Below, piece by piece: positions 43,562-62,440 of a DNA stretch of 64,000 bases; within the stretch, counting starts at the first letter, position 1, and every line of letters starts with the position of its first letter. A model generated the notes under the pieces. It saw nothing but the letters and a program-made list of their open reading frames with translations. It made no database searches and was not told where the DNA came from. The stretch covers positions 111,501 to 175,500 of the forward strand of contig CAUYUJ010013925.1 of the NCBI GenBank assembly GCA_963575745.1, given 5' to 3'. The position numbers and the translations under genes are program-made. This DNA is from Prorocentrum cordatum. Taxonomy: Eukaryota > Sar > Dinophyceae > Prorocentrales > Prorocentraceae.

Positions 43562-46500
43562 CTGGGGGCTATAGAGGAGGCGGGCAGATGGCTCATGGAA
43601 AGCCGACGATCGAGGACGGGGGCCTGGGCAATTCGATGCCGGTCACGATCGGAGGGAGGGGCGGTGTGGAAATCAAGTTTTACATTGGCACTCTCGCGCC
43701 CTCAGGTGCTCGTCCACGCCGTACTCATAGCCAGCAGTCTCAGGGCCAGATTAAGTTAGCCATCGCTCCTCCTCCTCCTTCCTCCTCCTCCTCCTTCTCC
43801 TCCTCCTCCTCGCCTCCTCCTCCTCCTCCTCCTCCTCCCTCCTCCTCCTCGTCTTAAGCCCCCCACTTCTCATCGTAGCCTCCACCGCATGGCCCGCCGA
43901 TTTTTTCTGCATCCAGCCGTGGCGACGAGAAGCCACCAGAAACCCCTTGCAGCGATCCGCCCCCCCCAAAAATGCACGACCTCTGCAGCGTCGCGCTCGC
44001 GATCCTCCGTCGCGACAACGAACGACTTGACCCACTTGGCGCGCTTGTCCGTAGGTTTGTTCCTAGGAATGGGCGCTCATCGCCGCTCCTCCTCCTCCTC
44101 CTCCGCCTCCTCATTGTCCTCACTCCCCCTCCTCCTCCCCCTCCCCATCCTCCCCCTCCTCCTCCTCCTCCTCCTCCTCCTCCTCCTCGCCGCTCCTCGC
44201 TTTGATGACGCCCTGCGACACATGGCGAAGCATCGCTCGGACCATCTTGCTCCGCGATGATGCCCAATCCGAAGCCTGGCTGGCGAGCTTCCACTGCTTC
44301 TCATTCGCGGAGGCCAAGGCTCTGAGCACCTTCTCGCCGTAGAGCTGCGTGAACGTCTGGTTCGGGTACAGCGCGTTGCGAAGGTCGATCAGCATCTTGC
44401 CAATTCGTCAACTCGTCGGTGTCCGCGGAATCGCCCATGTCCTCCGAGTACTCCAGCGCGTCCGTGTCATCGATGTGGCGCTGCAGGACCTCCACGATCT
44501 TCTGCTCGAGCTCCTCGTCATCCTCTGCTGGGCCGCGAAGACGCCTACGGCCGCTCGAAGCTGCAGGCATAGCGACGGCTGGAGCCGTCGATCCAGGCGC
44601 GCGCGCCGCGCGCCCCTCCTGCCCCGCTTGGGGGAAGAGCCCAAATGGCTACGCAAGCTCCCCATCCACCCCCCCTCGTTCTCCCTGCCGCCCTTCTCAC
44701 TTGTCCCCCCCGCCCTGGTCGCAGATATCTGTGGCGCACGCGGCGGGCTTCTGATCTGGTCGACCGGGCACGACCGACGAATCGGCGCTTGCGGCGGGCT
44801 TCTGGTCTCCTGACCGGGCACGGCCGACGAATCGGCGCTTGCGGCGGGCTTCTGGTCTCCTGACTGAGCGCGGCCGACGATCGGCCCGCCCTCGCCCGCG
44901 ACGACGGGCCGCCCACGCCGGTCACAGCGACATCGGTCCGGTCACGGATGGGAGGGGAGGAGGGAGGAGGGAGGAGGGAGGAGGTAGGAGGGAGGAAGGA
45001 GGAGAGAGGATATGGAGGAATAATGAGGGGAGCAACACCCCAGCAAGGAGGAGGGAGGAGGGAGGAAGGAAGTGGAAGGATGGGGGGTCACAGCACCCCT
45101 CCCGCGGCCCCGCGGCCCCGCCCCACCTCGGCGGTGGCCACGTCCATCGCCCCGCGGATCCCCTCTGAGCTGGCCCAGGCCCAGCGAGAGTCGTTTTCGA
45201 TAAGGTTGTCGAGGAGGCTCACCTGGCGGCGGAAGGCGGGGGGCGGCGGGCGGAGGGGCGGAGAAGGAGGATGCGGGGGGAGCAGTGGAGTAGCTGGAGG
45301 CAAGGGCAGGTATATCACAAGTGTGGAGGATGGGGTGAATCCCGTGCCTCCACCTCCTCCTCCGCTTCCTCTTCCTTTCTCCTGGGTTACGCGTGTTCAC
45401 CATTGCTCCTCCTCCTCCTCCTCCTCTCCCGCCTCCTCCTCCTTCTCCTCTTGCTCCTGCCCCGTCTCCGTCTCCTCCTCCTCCGCCTCCTGCCCCTCCT
45501 CTTCCTCCTCCTTCCTCTCCTCGTAGTCGCCTGCGACATCACACCCGAGTACATCGTCTTGACCTTGGCGTAGTCCAGCTTCCACTGGGGCGCCTTGGTC
45601 CTCTTCTGCTCGGAGCGGCAGCCGCTGCCGCCGCCGTCGCCACCACCGCCGCTGCCGATGTTGGCCGCGGTGCGCTTCTTGCCGCGCTGGCCCTGGGCAG
45701 CAGCCTGCGGCTCATGAGGGGGCGTCACTGGCGGGGGAGTGGCTCCCAATGGGCTCATCTCCTGCGGGGGCGGGGTCTGGGCGACGGGCGTGGCTGCGGC
45801 GGCCGCGCCCGCGGCGGTGGCCGCGGCTGCGGCGCTCGGGCCCGCGCCGCCGGGCACGACCCCACCAGCCGCGGCAGCAGCGCCCGAGCTGATATTCGAC
45901 AAGGCGCCAGGCGTCTGCGACGGCTGCCTCGTCCAAGTCTCGAACTCATGCCAGGCCTTCTCGTACTTGTCGGACAGCTCGTGGGTCACGAAGAGAATGA
46001 GGAGGGACGATGTCATCTTGCACCACTTCGTCCACTTCCCCCCCATCATCACTGCCTTCGTGCAGTAACGGATCGCGAGCTTCTTCCCAGTCCCCCCCCC
46101 GCCGAATTTCCAGGCAATGCGGCCAAGGGAGAGGTGTTCGCCTTTCAATTTCTCCTTCTTCGAGTTCGTCGTGGCAATCTTCATCTCGTGCATCCTCTCC
46201 CACTTCTTGAACTCTCCCTCGGCCCACCTCTGGCGGAAGGCAGCTTTGTTCGTGTAGCCAGCCTCCCTGATGTAAGCCGCGTGGAGCTCGGGGTCCCTGT
46301 CCAGCGCCCGCTGCCAGCGACCCGCTATCGGGTTGCCAGCTCCCTTCGCGGTTCCGAATAGGAAACCCTTGGACTGCAAGTGCCTCCACATCAACTCCTC
46401 CTCCGTCGTCGCGACCTCGCTGTTGTCCTCTGGCATAGCGTCGGGTCGGTGTTGGCGTAGCTGGCACATCAGGTTGCCCTGGTAGAAGTTGGAAAACTTC

Positions 46501-48036
46501 TGCTCGACGGCGTCGATCTCCTCATTCGGGTTTTCCTGCTCGAGCATGATCATACCCTGGGACAGCTGATTGACCAGCTCATCTTTCGTCAAGGTGCCCG
46601 CCAGCCTCGCCTGGTCATCCTGCGAGAATGAATCTGCAGGCTCATCGCCTGGCACGTCGCGGCCTGCAGGGCGCGACGACGACGCCCGTGATAACTGTAC
46701 ACTCCCGCCGCCCTCCCACTTCGCCGCCGCCCGCGGGCGAAGTGGGGAGTGGCGGGAGTCGTTCAATTCTGGGGCTCGTCGTCGGCACCCCAACCTTGGG
46801 GCGCTGCGCCCGCGCTAAGCCCAAGCGCGCCAGGTCCTGAGGTCAGCCCGCCAACCCTGGGGTTTCCTTGCCTTGCCTCCCCCTCTGCCCCTCCACGGGG
46901 ATGGAGGGGCCGAGGACCTTCAACGGAATAAGGGTTCGAATTAAGTTTGAAGGTCAGAGCGGTCCCCAACTGGTGTTGCGGAAGAGGCCCGCCTGCTGCC
47001 ACTCGTGAGGGATGGCGAACAGGTTCTGCGCGCCGCCGAGCTGCTGCAAGCCCGACTGCCCCTGCCACGGGCAGGGATGACCGGCCACGCCCAGCATCCC
47101 CACGGAGCCCGCGGTCTGCGAGGCACCTGCTGCGGCGCCGACGCTGGACACCTGCGCGATCTCATGGCGCGGCCTAGCGTTCTCACTGGCCCACAAGCTT
47201 CCCAAGGTTCCCAAGGGCGGCAATGAGGGCGTCGGCAAGCTCGCATCGATGAATCGGGGGGCAGCGCCTAAGCTCGGCGCCCATGGCCCGCCCGAGGGGC
47301 CCGACGAAGGCTGCCCCGTCGGCTTCTGGATGCCCGTCGGCTGTTGCTGGATGCCTGCCGTCGGCTGTTGCTGGAGGCCCGTCGGTTGCTGCTGGAAGCC
47401 CGTCGTCGGCTGCTGATGGACGCCCGTCGTCGGCTGTTGCTGGACGCCCGTCGTCGGCTGCTGGACGCCTGTCGTCGGCTGTTGCTGGATGCCCGTCGGC
47501 TGCTGGACGCCCGTCGTCGGCGGCTGCTGGATGCCCGTCGTCGGCGGTTGCTGGATGCCCGTCGTCGGCGGCAGCTGGGCGCCATCCGTCGGCTGGACGC
47601 CCGTCGGCTGCTGGGCGCCCGTCGGTTGCTGCTGGATGCCCGTCGGTTGCTGGACGCCCGTCGGTTGCTGCTGGACGCCAGTCGTCGGCTGGGTGCCCGT
47701 CGTCGGCTGCTGCTGGGCGCCCGTCGGCTGTTGGGGGAGGCCCGTCGTCGGCTGTTGCTGGATGCCCGCCGTCGGCTGTTGCTGGATGCCCGTCGTCGTC
47801 GGCTGTTGCTGGATGCCTGTCGTCGGCTGTTGGTGGATGCCTGTCGTCGGCTGCTGGGCGCCAGTCGGCTGTTGCTGGACGCCTGCCGTCGGCTGCTGCT
47901 GGAAGCACGTCGGCTGAAGCTGAAAAAGTAAAAAAAAAGAAAAAAAAAAGGGAAAAAAATATGAAAAAGAAAAACAAAAAAAAAACAAAAAAAAAAAATA
48001 AAAATAAAAAAAAAAAACCTGGAAATAAGAAAAAAA

Positions 48037-48124
<88 letters not shown>

Positions 48125-49360
48125 AAAAAAAGAAAAAAAAAAAAAAAAAGACAATAAAAAAAAAATAATAAAAAGAAAAAAAAAAAAAAAGAACAAAAAA
48201 AAAAAAAAAGAAAAATAAAAAAAAAGAAAAACCAACAAATAAAAAAAAAAGACAAAAAAAAAAAAAAATAAGAAAAAAAAAAAAGAAACAAAAGGACAAA
48301 AAAGCAAAAAAAAAAAAACAAAAAAAAATAAAAAAAAAAAAAAAAAGAAGCCCGTCGTCGGCTGCTGCTGGGTGCCCGTCGTCGGCTGTTGCTGGGTGCC
48401 CGTCGGCTGTTGCTGGATGCCCGTCGTCGGCTGTTGGGGGATGCCCGTCGTCGGCTGTTGCTGGATGCCCGCCGTCGGCTGTTGCTGGATGCCCGCCGTC
48501 GGCTGGATGCCCGTGGGCTGCTGGACGCCCGTCGGTCGTTGCTGGATGCCCGTCGGTTGCTGGATGCCCGTCGTCGGCTCCTGGACGCCCGTCGTCGGCT
48601 GTTGCTGGAAGGCCGCCGTCGGTTGTTGCTGGACGCCCGTCGGCTGTTGCTGGATGCCTGCCGTCGGTTGTTGCTGGACGCCCGTCGGCTGCTGGACGCC
48701 ATCCGTCGGCTGTTGCTGGGCGCCCGTTGTCGGCTGGATGCCTGTCGGCTGCTGGACGCCCGTCGGTTGCTGCTGGTCGCCCGTCGGTTGCTGGACCCCC
48801 GTCGGCTGCTGCTGGTCGCCCGTCGTCGGCTGTTGCTGGACGCCCTCCGTCGGCTGCTGCTGGACGCCCGTCGGCTGTTGCTGGATGCCCATCGTCGGCT
48901 GCTGCTGGACGCCCGTCGGCTGCTGGGCGCCCTCCGTCGGCTGGTGCTGGATGCCCGTCGTCGGCGGTTGCTGGATGCCCGTCGTCGGCTGCTGGGCGCC
49001 CGTCGGCTGCTGCTGGATGCCCGTCGGCTGCTGCTGGACGCCAGTCGTCGGCTGGATGCCCGTCGTCGGCTGCTGGACGCCCTCCGTCGGCTGGATGCCC
49101 GTCGTCGGCTGCTGGGCGCCCGTCGACGTGTCCGCCTCGTTCCACGCGCCGAGCTCGCCCTCGCCCGGGCGCGGTGGCGAATCGGGAATGTCGATCACGC
49201 CTACAAGAGGAGGAGGAGGGGGAGGGGGAGAGGAGGATGAGGAGGGTGGCGAGGGCGAGAAGGAGGACGAGGAGGAGAACAACGAGAGAGAGAGAGAGAG
49301 AGAGAGAAGAAGAGAGAGAGAGAGAGATAGAGAGAGAGAGAGGAGAGAGAAGAGAGAGAT

Positions 49361-49410
<50 letters not shown>

Positions 49411-50599
49411 GAGGAGGATAACAACGAGAGAATGAGGAGAGGAGGACAAGGAGGAGGACAAGGGCGAGAAGGAGGACGAGGGCCTTGCTGCTCCGCCTCG
49501 CGCCTCTGCAGCTCCGAGAAGAAGGCGTCCTAGCTGGGGGGCACGGGCGGGCGAGGGGATCAAAGGAAGGAGGGGCGGAGGCGGGAAACGATATCCTTTT
49601 TTTGTTCATCCTCGAGTAGCGCCTCCACCTCTTTACGAAATCGATCTTCGCGATAAGGGTCGCCCTCTTGGTCGATATGGAGCGGCGCTTCGGGTTCGCG
49701 ACGACGAGATCGCTGATGATGTTCGGGGTGGGCGCCTCTAAAGTTTTGTTGTTTGTTTTTTTTGTTGGGGGAGGGGGGGGGGGGGGCGATGGGTCGAGAA
49801 AATACCTCGAGTGGGTACGGCTTCCACGTGATGGGGTACCCCAGCCTGTGCTTCGCCAGCATGATATCGCACATATCGATATAGTAGGTCTCTTCGTTAG
49901 CGGATGCCGAATGGAGGGGGGCTGCGATGGAAAGCGAAATTAGGATAAGGAGGGCGAGGAGGAGGAGGAGGAGGAGGAGGAGGAGGAGAAGGATTAGGAA
50001 GAGGAGGAGGAGGGAGGAGGAGGAGGAGGGAGGGGGAGGGGGAGGAGGAGGAGGCTAGCGAGGCGGGAGAGGAGCATTGACCCTTCGGCGCTCCGCGTGC
50101 GCCCGCGCCCCGCTCGGCGGCGGCGGCGGCGGGCCCTCGCTGGCCATCGCGATCGCCGCCCGCAAGTCGGCGGCGATCGCGTCCAGCCTCAAGCGGTCCT
50201 CCTCCTTCTGGGCCTCCTCCGCGACGCGCAGCGCCTCCTCCATCTCCTTGTCGTACTCCGCCTTCGTGATGACCGTCGTGAAGGGTGCCGATGGGGAGGA
50301 GGAGGAGGAGGATGAGGAGGAGGAGGAGGAGGAGGAGGAGGAGGAGGAGGAGGAGGATATCGGGGAATGAGGAGGAGGATAACGAGACGGAGGAGGAAAA
50401 AGAGGAGGAGGAGCAGCAGCAGGTGGAGGAGGAGCAGGAGGAGCAGGAGCAGGAGGAGGAGAAACGGCGGCTGCGAGTGGAGGAGGGAGGAGAAGGGGGA
50501 GGAGGAGAAGGAGGAGGAGGAGGACGACGACGACGACGCCGACGAGGAGGAGGAAGAGCGAAGAGCCTGGCTGCCGCCAGCAGCCGAGCTCGACGCCAT
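42458..50599 (-). CDS. Gene Y: large multi-exon protein with Gln-Pro-Thr-Gly repeat and acidic C terminus
   Basis: About thirteen exons can be chained: 50599-50567 ([14 protein letters not shown]), 50261 to ~50085, ~49898-49806, ~49735-49611, 49529-49484, 49200 to ~48350, 47919-46993, 46619-45531, 45222-45127, 44522-44196, 44062-43981 and 43561-42458 (stop). Most joins preserve frame and have AG|G on both sides with GC, GA or GT donors (for example [24 protein letters not shown](G)[19 protein letters not shown](R)NKPTD). The joins after exons 2 and 3, and the one across the T-rich intron, are unresolved. A one-base frameshift is needed near 44395. The product would exceed 1500 residues, mostly charged or low-complexity. 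It may be nuclear, given basic patches such as KKPRCGSP. Function unknown. Confidence 0.55.
43740..43860. repeat. TCC tract in gene Y intron
   Basis: It fills most of the 43562-43980 intron together with unique DNA. Similar tracts lie at 44085-44190, 44945-45085 (GGA), 45400-45525 and 50290-50560 (GGA), all between predicted exons of gene Y. Confidence 0.85.
44196..44522 (-). pseudogene. Gene Y exons 10/11 region with apparent one-base frameshift
   Basis: Frame 1 reads [20 protein letters not shown] and on to [10 protein letters not shown] second frame then reads [15 protein letters not shown] and [17 protein letters not shown] to the donor at 44196. The switch lies at about 44395-44403, with no room for an intron. 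It could be a sequence error or a real lesion; on its own it does not show that the whole gene is dead. Confidence 0.45.
45531..46619 (-). CDS. Gene Y exon 8, main globular exon
   Basis: This 363-codon exon is phase 0 at both ends. It starts [20 protein letters not shown] and contains [20 protein letters not shown] and [21 protein letters not shown], with [16 protein letters not shown] and [20 protein letters not shown]. The GGGGTGKK run loosely resembles a P-loop but lacks the hydrophobic strand before it, so no ATPase function is claimed. An Ala/Pro-rich linker follows, then [19 protein letters not shown], which continues into the next exon as [18 protein letters not shown]. That last part is the module shared with gene X. 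Confidence 0.7.
46993..49200 (-). CDS. Gene Y exons with Gln-Pro-Thr-Gly repeat, split by a T-rich intron
   Basis: Both parts encode units such as QQPTTGIQ and QQPTGVQQ, repeated some sixty times from an 18-27-bp DNA unit (on the plus strand CTGTTGCTGGATGCCCGTCG-like). The 5' part (49200 to ~48350) opens with [20 protein letters not shown]. The 3' part ends with a unique [11 protein letters not shown]. Between them lies ~430 bp that is almost all A on the plus strand (T in sense). The reading frame changes across it, so it must be spliced or is an insertion. The acceptor side TTTTTCAG is canonical; the donor could not be fixed. Confidence 0.65.
47920..48350. repeat. A-rich tract (~430 bp), intron or insertion in gene Y
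   Basis: Over 90 percent A, with scattered G, C and T and one long pure run (48061-48122). CAGCCGACG (sense strand) is found on both sides, as expected of a target duplication or of the repeat-flanked introns seen elsewhere in this window. Confidence 0.8.
49265..49440. repeat. GA dinucleotide tract in gene Y intron
   Basis: A long GA run with some GGA, inside the 49201-49483 intron. Confidence 0.9.
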
Positions 50600-51390
50600 G
50601 CGCTCCCGCGCGCGTGTGCAGACCTCTGCTGGTCGAAAAATAATGGAACCAAACGGCTGCAACATGAGAAGAGAAGGAGGAGGAGGAGGCGCCGACGAGA
50701 AGAGGGGATGGATAAGGAAAACAAGGTGAGGGAGGAGGAGGACGATGACGAGAAGGCGGAGGAGGAGGAAATGACGGGGTGGAGGAGGAGGAGAGGAGGA
50801 GGAGGAGGAAAAAGGAAGGAGAGGAAGAGAAACTTCTGGAGGTCCGATCGGACCCCGCTCTCGCTCGAGACGTCCTCGATTTCAAAGTTGCTCGAACGGA
50901 GGGCGGCTCGTCTTCAAAACGGTTTTTCAACAGCACAAATCATATCAAAAACACAATTCATATCATATACATCAGAAGCCTAGTCACTGGCACGGAAATA
51001 ACGCATGATATATGATGATACGCATGACAAATAATATCAAAAATAAGAACTACATATGAGTGATCTTATATCGTCAACATGACAAAACATCGACTCTTAT
51101 AATAAGATCCAAACGACCTCTGGGAAGTACCTTCAACATACGCGATAATATACATGATGCTATCCATGCTCCCAAGCCCATGCTCTCAACCCGAGACTTG
51201 TCTTTCTGAATTGGGCATCTCCAAAAGGAACCGCCAGAGGGTGTATCACAGGCCCGTTCGCGTCCAGACTGTGAGGATGTCTCACGCGGTTCGTCTGCTC
51301 CGACGCCTCGAACTCTTCTCTCTTGGAAGGCCCATGACCGCCGCCATGTATAGCGCGCATGGCCCAAGGGGTGCTGTACTTGCCGGCTCG
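50600..51390. other. Intergenic between gene Y and repeat remnants
   Basis: A GGA tract at 50650-50830, then AT-rich DNA with CATATGAT-like repeats (50940-51130). No gene recognised. The promoter of gene Y should lie here, but dinoflagellate promoters have no motif I can point to. Confidence 0.4.
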
Positions 51391-51393
51391 CGC

Positions 51394-52440
51394 CCAGATC
51401 GTGGGACCTCTCGGGCGAAACGCTGGCTTGGGCACCCCCGACACCTCTAGAGGAAGGGAAACGCGATAAACATAAACTTGTGGCGCTCCGCGCGGAGTCC
51501 TTGGATCTGTGCTGGACCCCCCTCCCCGGCGTGCGGAGCGCGCCAGGGGCGGCGCCGGAGGCGCTGCGGGGGGGGGGGGCCCAGCGCGGATCCAAGAAAG
51601 CCGCGCGGAGCGCCAAAAGTTTAGACTTATGCCGACCCTTGTTCTTCGAGAGGAGGCCAAAATCGCGGCACAGTTTATGTTTACGTCATTTCTTCTTCGG
51701 TGCAGAGTCCCGGGAGCATGCCGCTGCACTAGGGCGCTCAAAAGGGGGAAGGAGCCGCCGGGAAAGAGATGCTCTCACGCGCAGACCGGGGCGTCAGGAG
51801 CTGAGAGGCACAGCTCGGGACCTGTCCGCGTCGAAAAAGCATGCTTCGCTTTCTGACCAGGATTCCAAGGCAAACCCAGCCGTGGCGATGGCAGAGCAAC
51901 AAGCATAAACTTGGACGGTCCGCACGGATTTCTTGGATCCAGATCGTGGGACCTCTCGGCCGAAACGCTGGTTTGGGCACCCCTGGACACCTCGGCTTTC
52001 AGAGTCCCGAGAGCATCCCATTGCACGTGGGCTCTCCAAGGAGGGGGAGGAGCCGCCGGGGAGCGCTCCCCGTCGCCTGCCGCGGGCGGAGAGATGCTCT
52101 CACGCGCAGACGGGGGCGCCAGGAACCGAGAGGCACAGCTCGAGACTGAACCGCGCCGAGAAAGTACCCATCGGTCGGAAGAAGTAGGTAGAAACATGAA
52201 GTAGGAAGGCAGGCGCTTAAAGCAGATTGGGTTCCGTCCGTCCCCTTATGGGGGACGGAAGAGGTGAAGCCACTCGATCATTGGAGTTAGGAAGGCGCTT
52301 CAAGTAGACTGGAATCTGGGACTCTACAAATGCCTACTTTGAGCGACCGATGGGCATGCTTCGCTGTCTGACCAGGATTCCAGAGCAGATCCAGCCACGG
52401 CGATGACAGAGCAATAAGAAAACGGCACAAACATAAGCTC
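51394..52440 (+). repeat. Tandem segmental duplication, two ~0.5-kb copies
   Basis: Segments starting at 51394 and 51943 share CAGATCGTGGGACCTCTCGG, then AGAGATGCTCTCACGCGCAG (51765 and 52092), then GCATGCTTCGCT..CTGACCAGGATTCCA (51839 and 52352), in the same order. The first copy contains a fold-back element (51467-51630). Confidence 0.75.
51467..51630. mobile_element. GC-rich fold-back element, copy 1
   Basis: Arms such as TTGGCGCTCCGCGCGG and its complement flank a C/G-rich centre with GGCGGCGCCGGAGGCG. No ORF. Copies 2 and 3 are at 52424-52588 and 58701-58885. Confidence 0.75.
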
Positions 52441-52588
52441 TTGACGATCCGCGCAGATCTCTTTGATCCGCGCTGGACGCCCCTCCCTGGCACGCGGAGC
52501 GCGCCAGGGGCGGCGCCAGGGGCGCCGCCAGGGGGGATCCTAGCGCAGATCCAAGAAATCCGCGCGGACTGCCAGAAATTTACGCATG
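52424..52588. mobile_element. GC-rich fold-back element, copy 2
   Basis: Same layout as copy 1: GATCCGCGC arms, GGCGGCGCC centre, ends with CATAAGC and CGCATG. It abuts an AAGTCGGGC-type element directly. Confidence 0.75.
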
Positions 52589-52753
52589 TCCTCCTACAGG
52601 CGGGTGTTGGAAGAGAACTCAAAAATAGTCCCAACAAGTATGCATCATCAAAATGCTCAAACAAGAATCAAACATTAAAACATCGCCCTCCGACTATTAT
52701 TTGATCATGTTTGAATATGTCTTCAATGTCTTCTGTAGAGGGACATGCCAGAC

Positions 52754-52755
<2 letters not shown>
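52582..52755. mobile_element. Small TIR element (AAGTCGGGC family), copy 1
   Basis: The left end GCATGTCCTCCTACAGG pairs imperfectly with the right end CTGTAGAGGGACATGCC. Lying between is AT-rich DNA with AAAAATAGTCC. It is about 170 bp and non-coding. Confidence 0.65.
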
Positions 52756-62061
<9,306 letters not shown>

Positions 62062-62440
62062 CTGCGAGGAGGCGGAGGAGGAAAAGAAAAGATACCCTCC
62101 TCCTTCTCCTGAAGCGCTGAGGCACCGATGGCCTTGCAGTCTCAGACGTAGCCACCACCCCCAGGACCAGTCGGCCCTCGGGGGGATGACTCCAAGGACG
62201 GTCGCCCTTGGAGTCAACGGCTGTTTGGGCACGCTGAAGGCAGAAGCAGGAAGATGTCAGCAGCAAAATGACTGATCGATGAACATGAAAATGGGGAAAC
62301 CATGGTGAGCGTGGAAGGGAAGCGAGGGGGACGAGGGTGGCGCTGGTGAAGTAGAAGCCGCGCTGGCACGGGGCGAAGGCCACACTCGCCCAGTGTGGAA
62401 GACACAAGGGCCTCTCCTCCTCCCCCTCCTCTCCTCCCTC
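62062..62440. other. Upstream intron of the ABC transporter
   Basis: The acceptor CTCGCAG ends at 62062 on the minus strand. I see no further exon up to 64000: no Walker A motif and no transmembrane-type frame on that strand. Confidence 0.5.

Noticed and set aside
46055-46115. GGGGTGKK as a Walker A motif in gene Y
   Set aside because: There is no preceding hydrophobic strand and no Walker B; chance glycine run.
47283-49421. Plus-strand frames of repeated Cys-Trp-Met-Pro-Val or Ala-Arg-Arg-Leu units, and a poly-Lys frame
   Set aside because: They are antisense shadows of the Gln-Pro-Thr-Gly repeat and of the A-rich tract.
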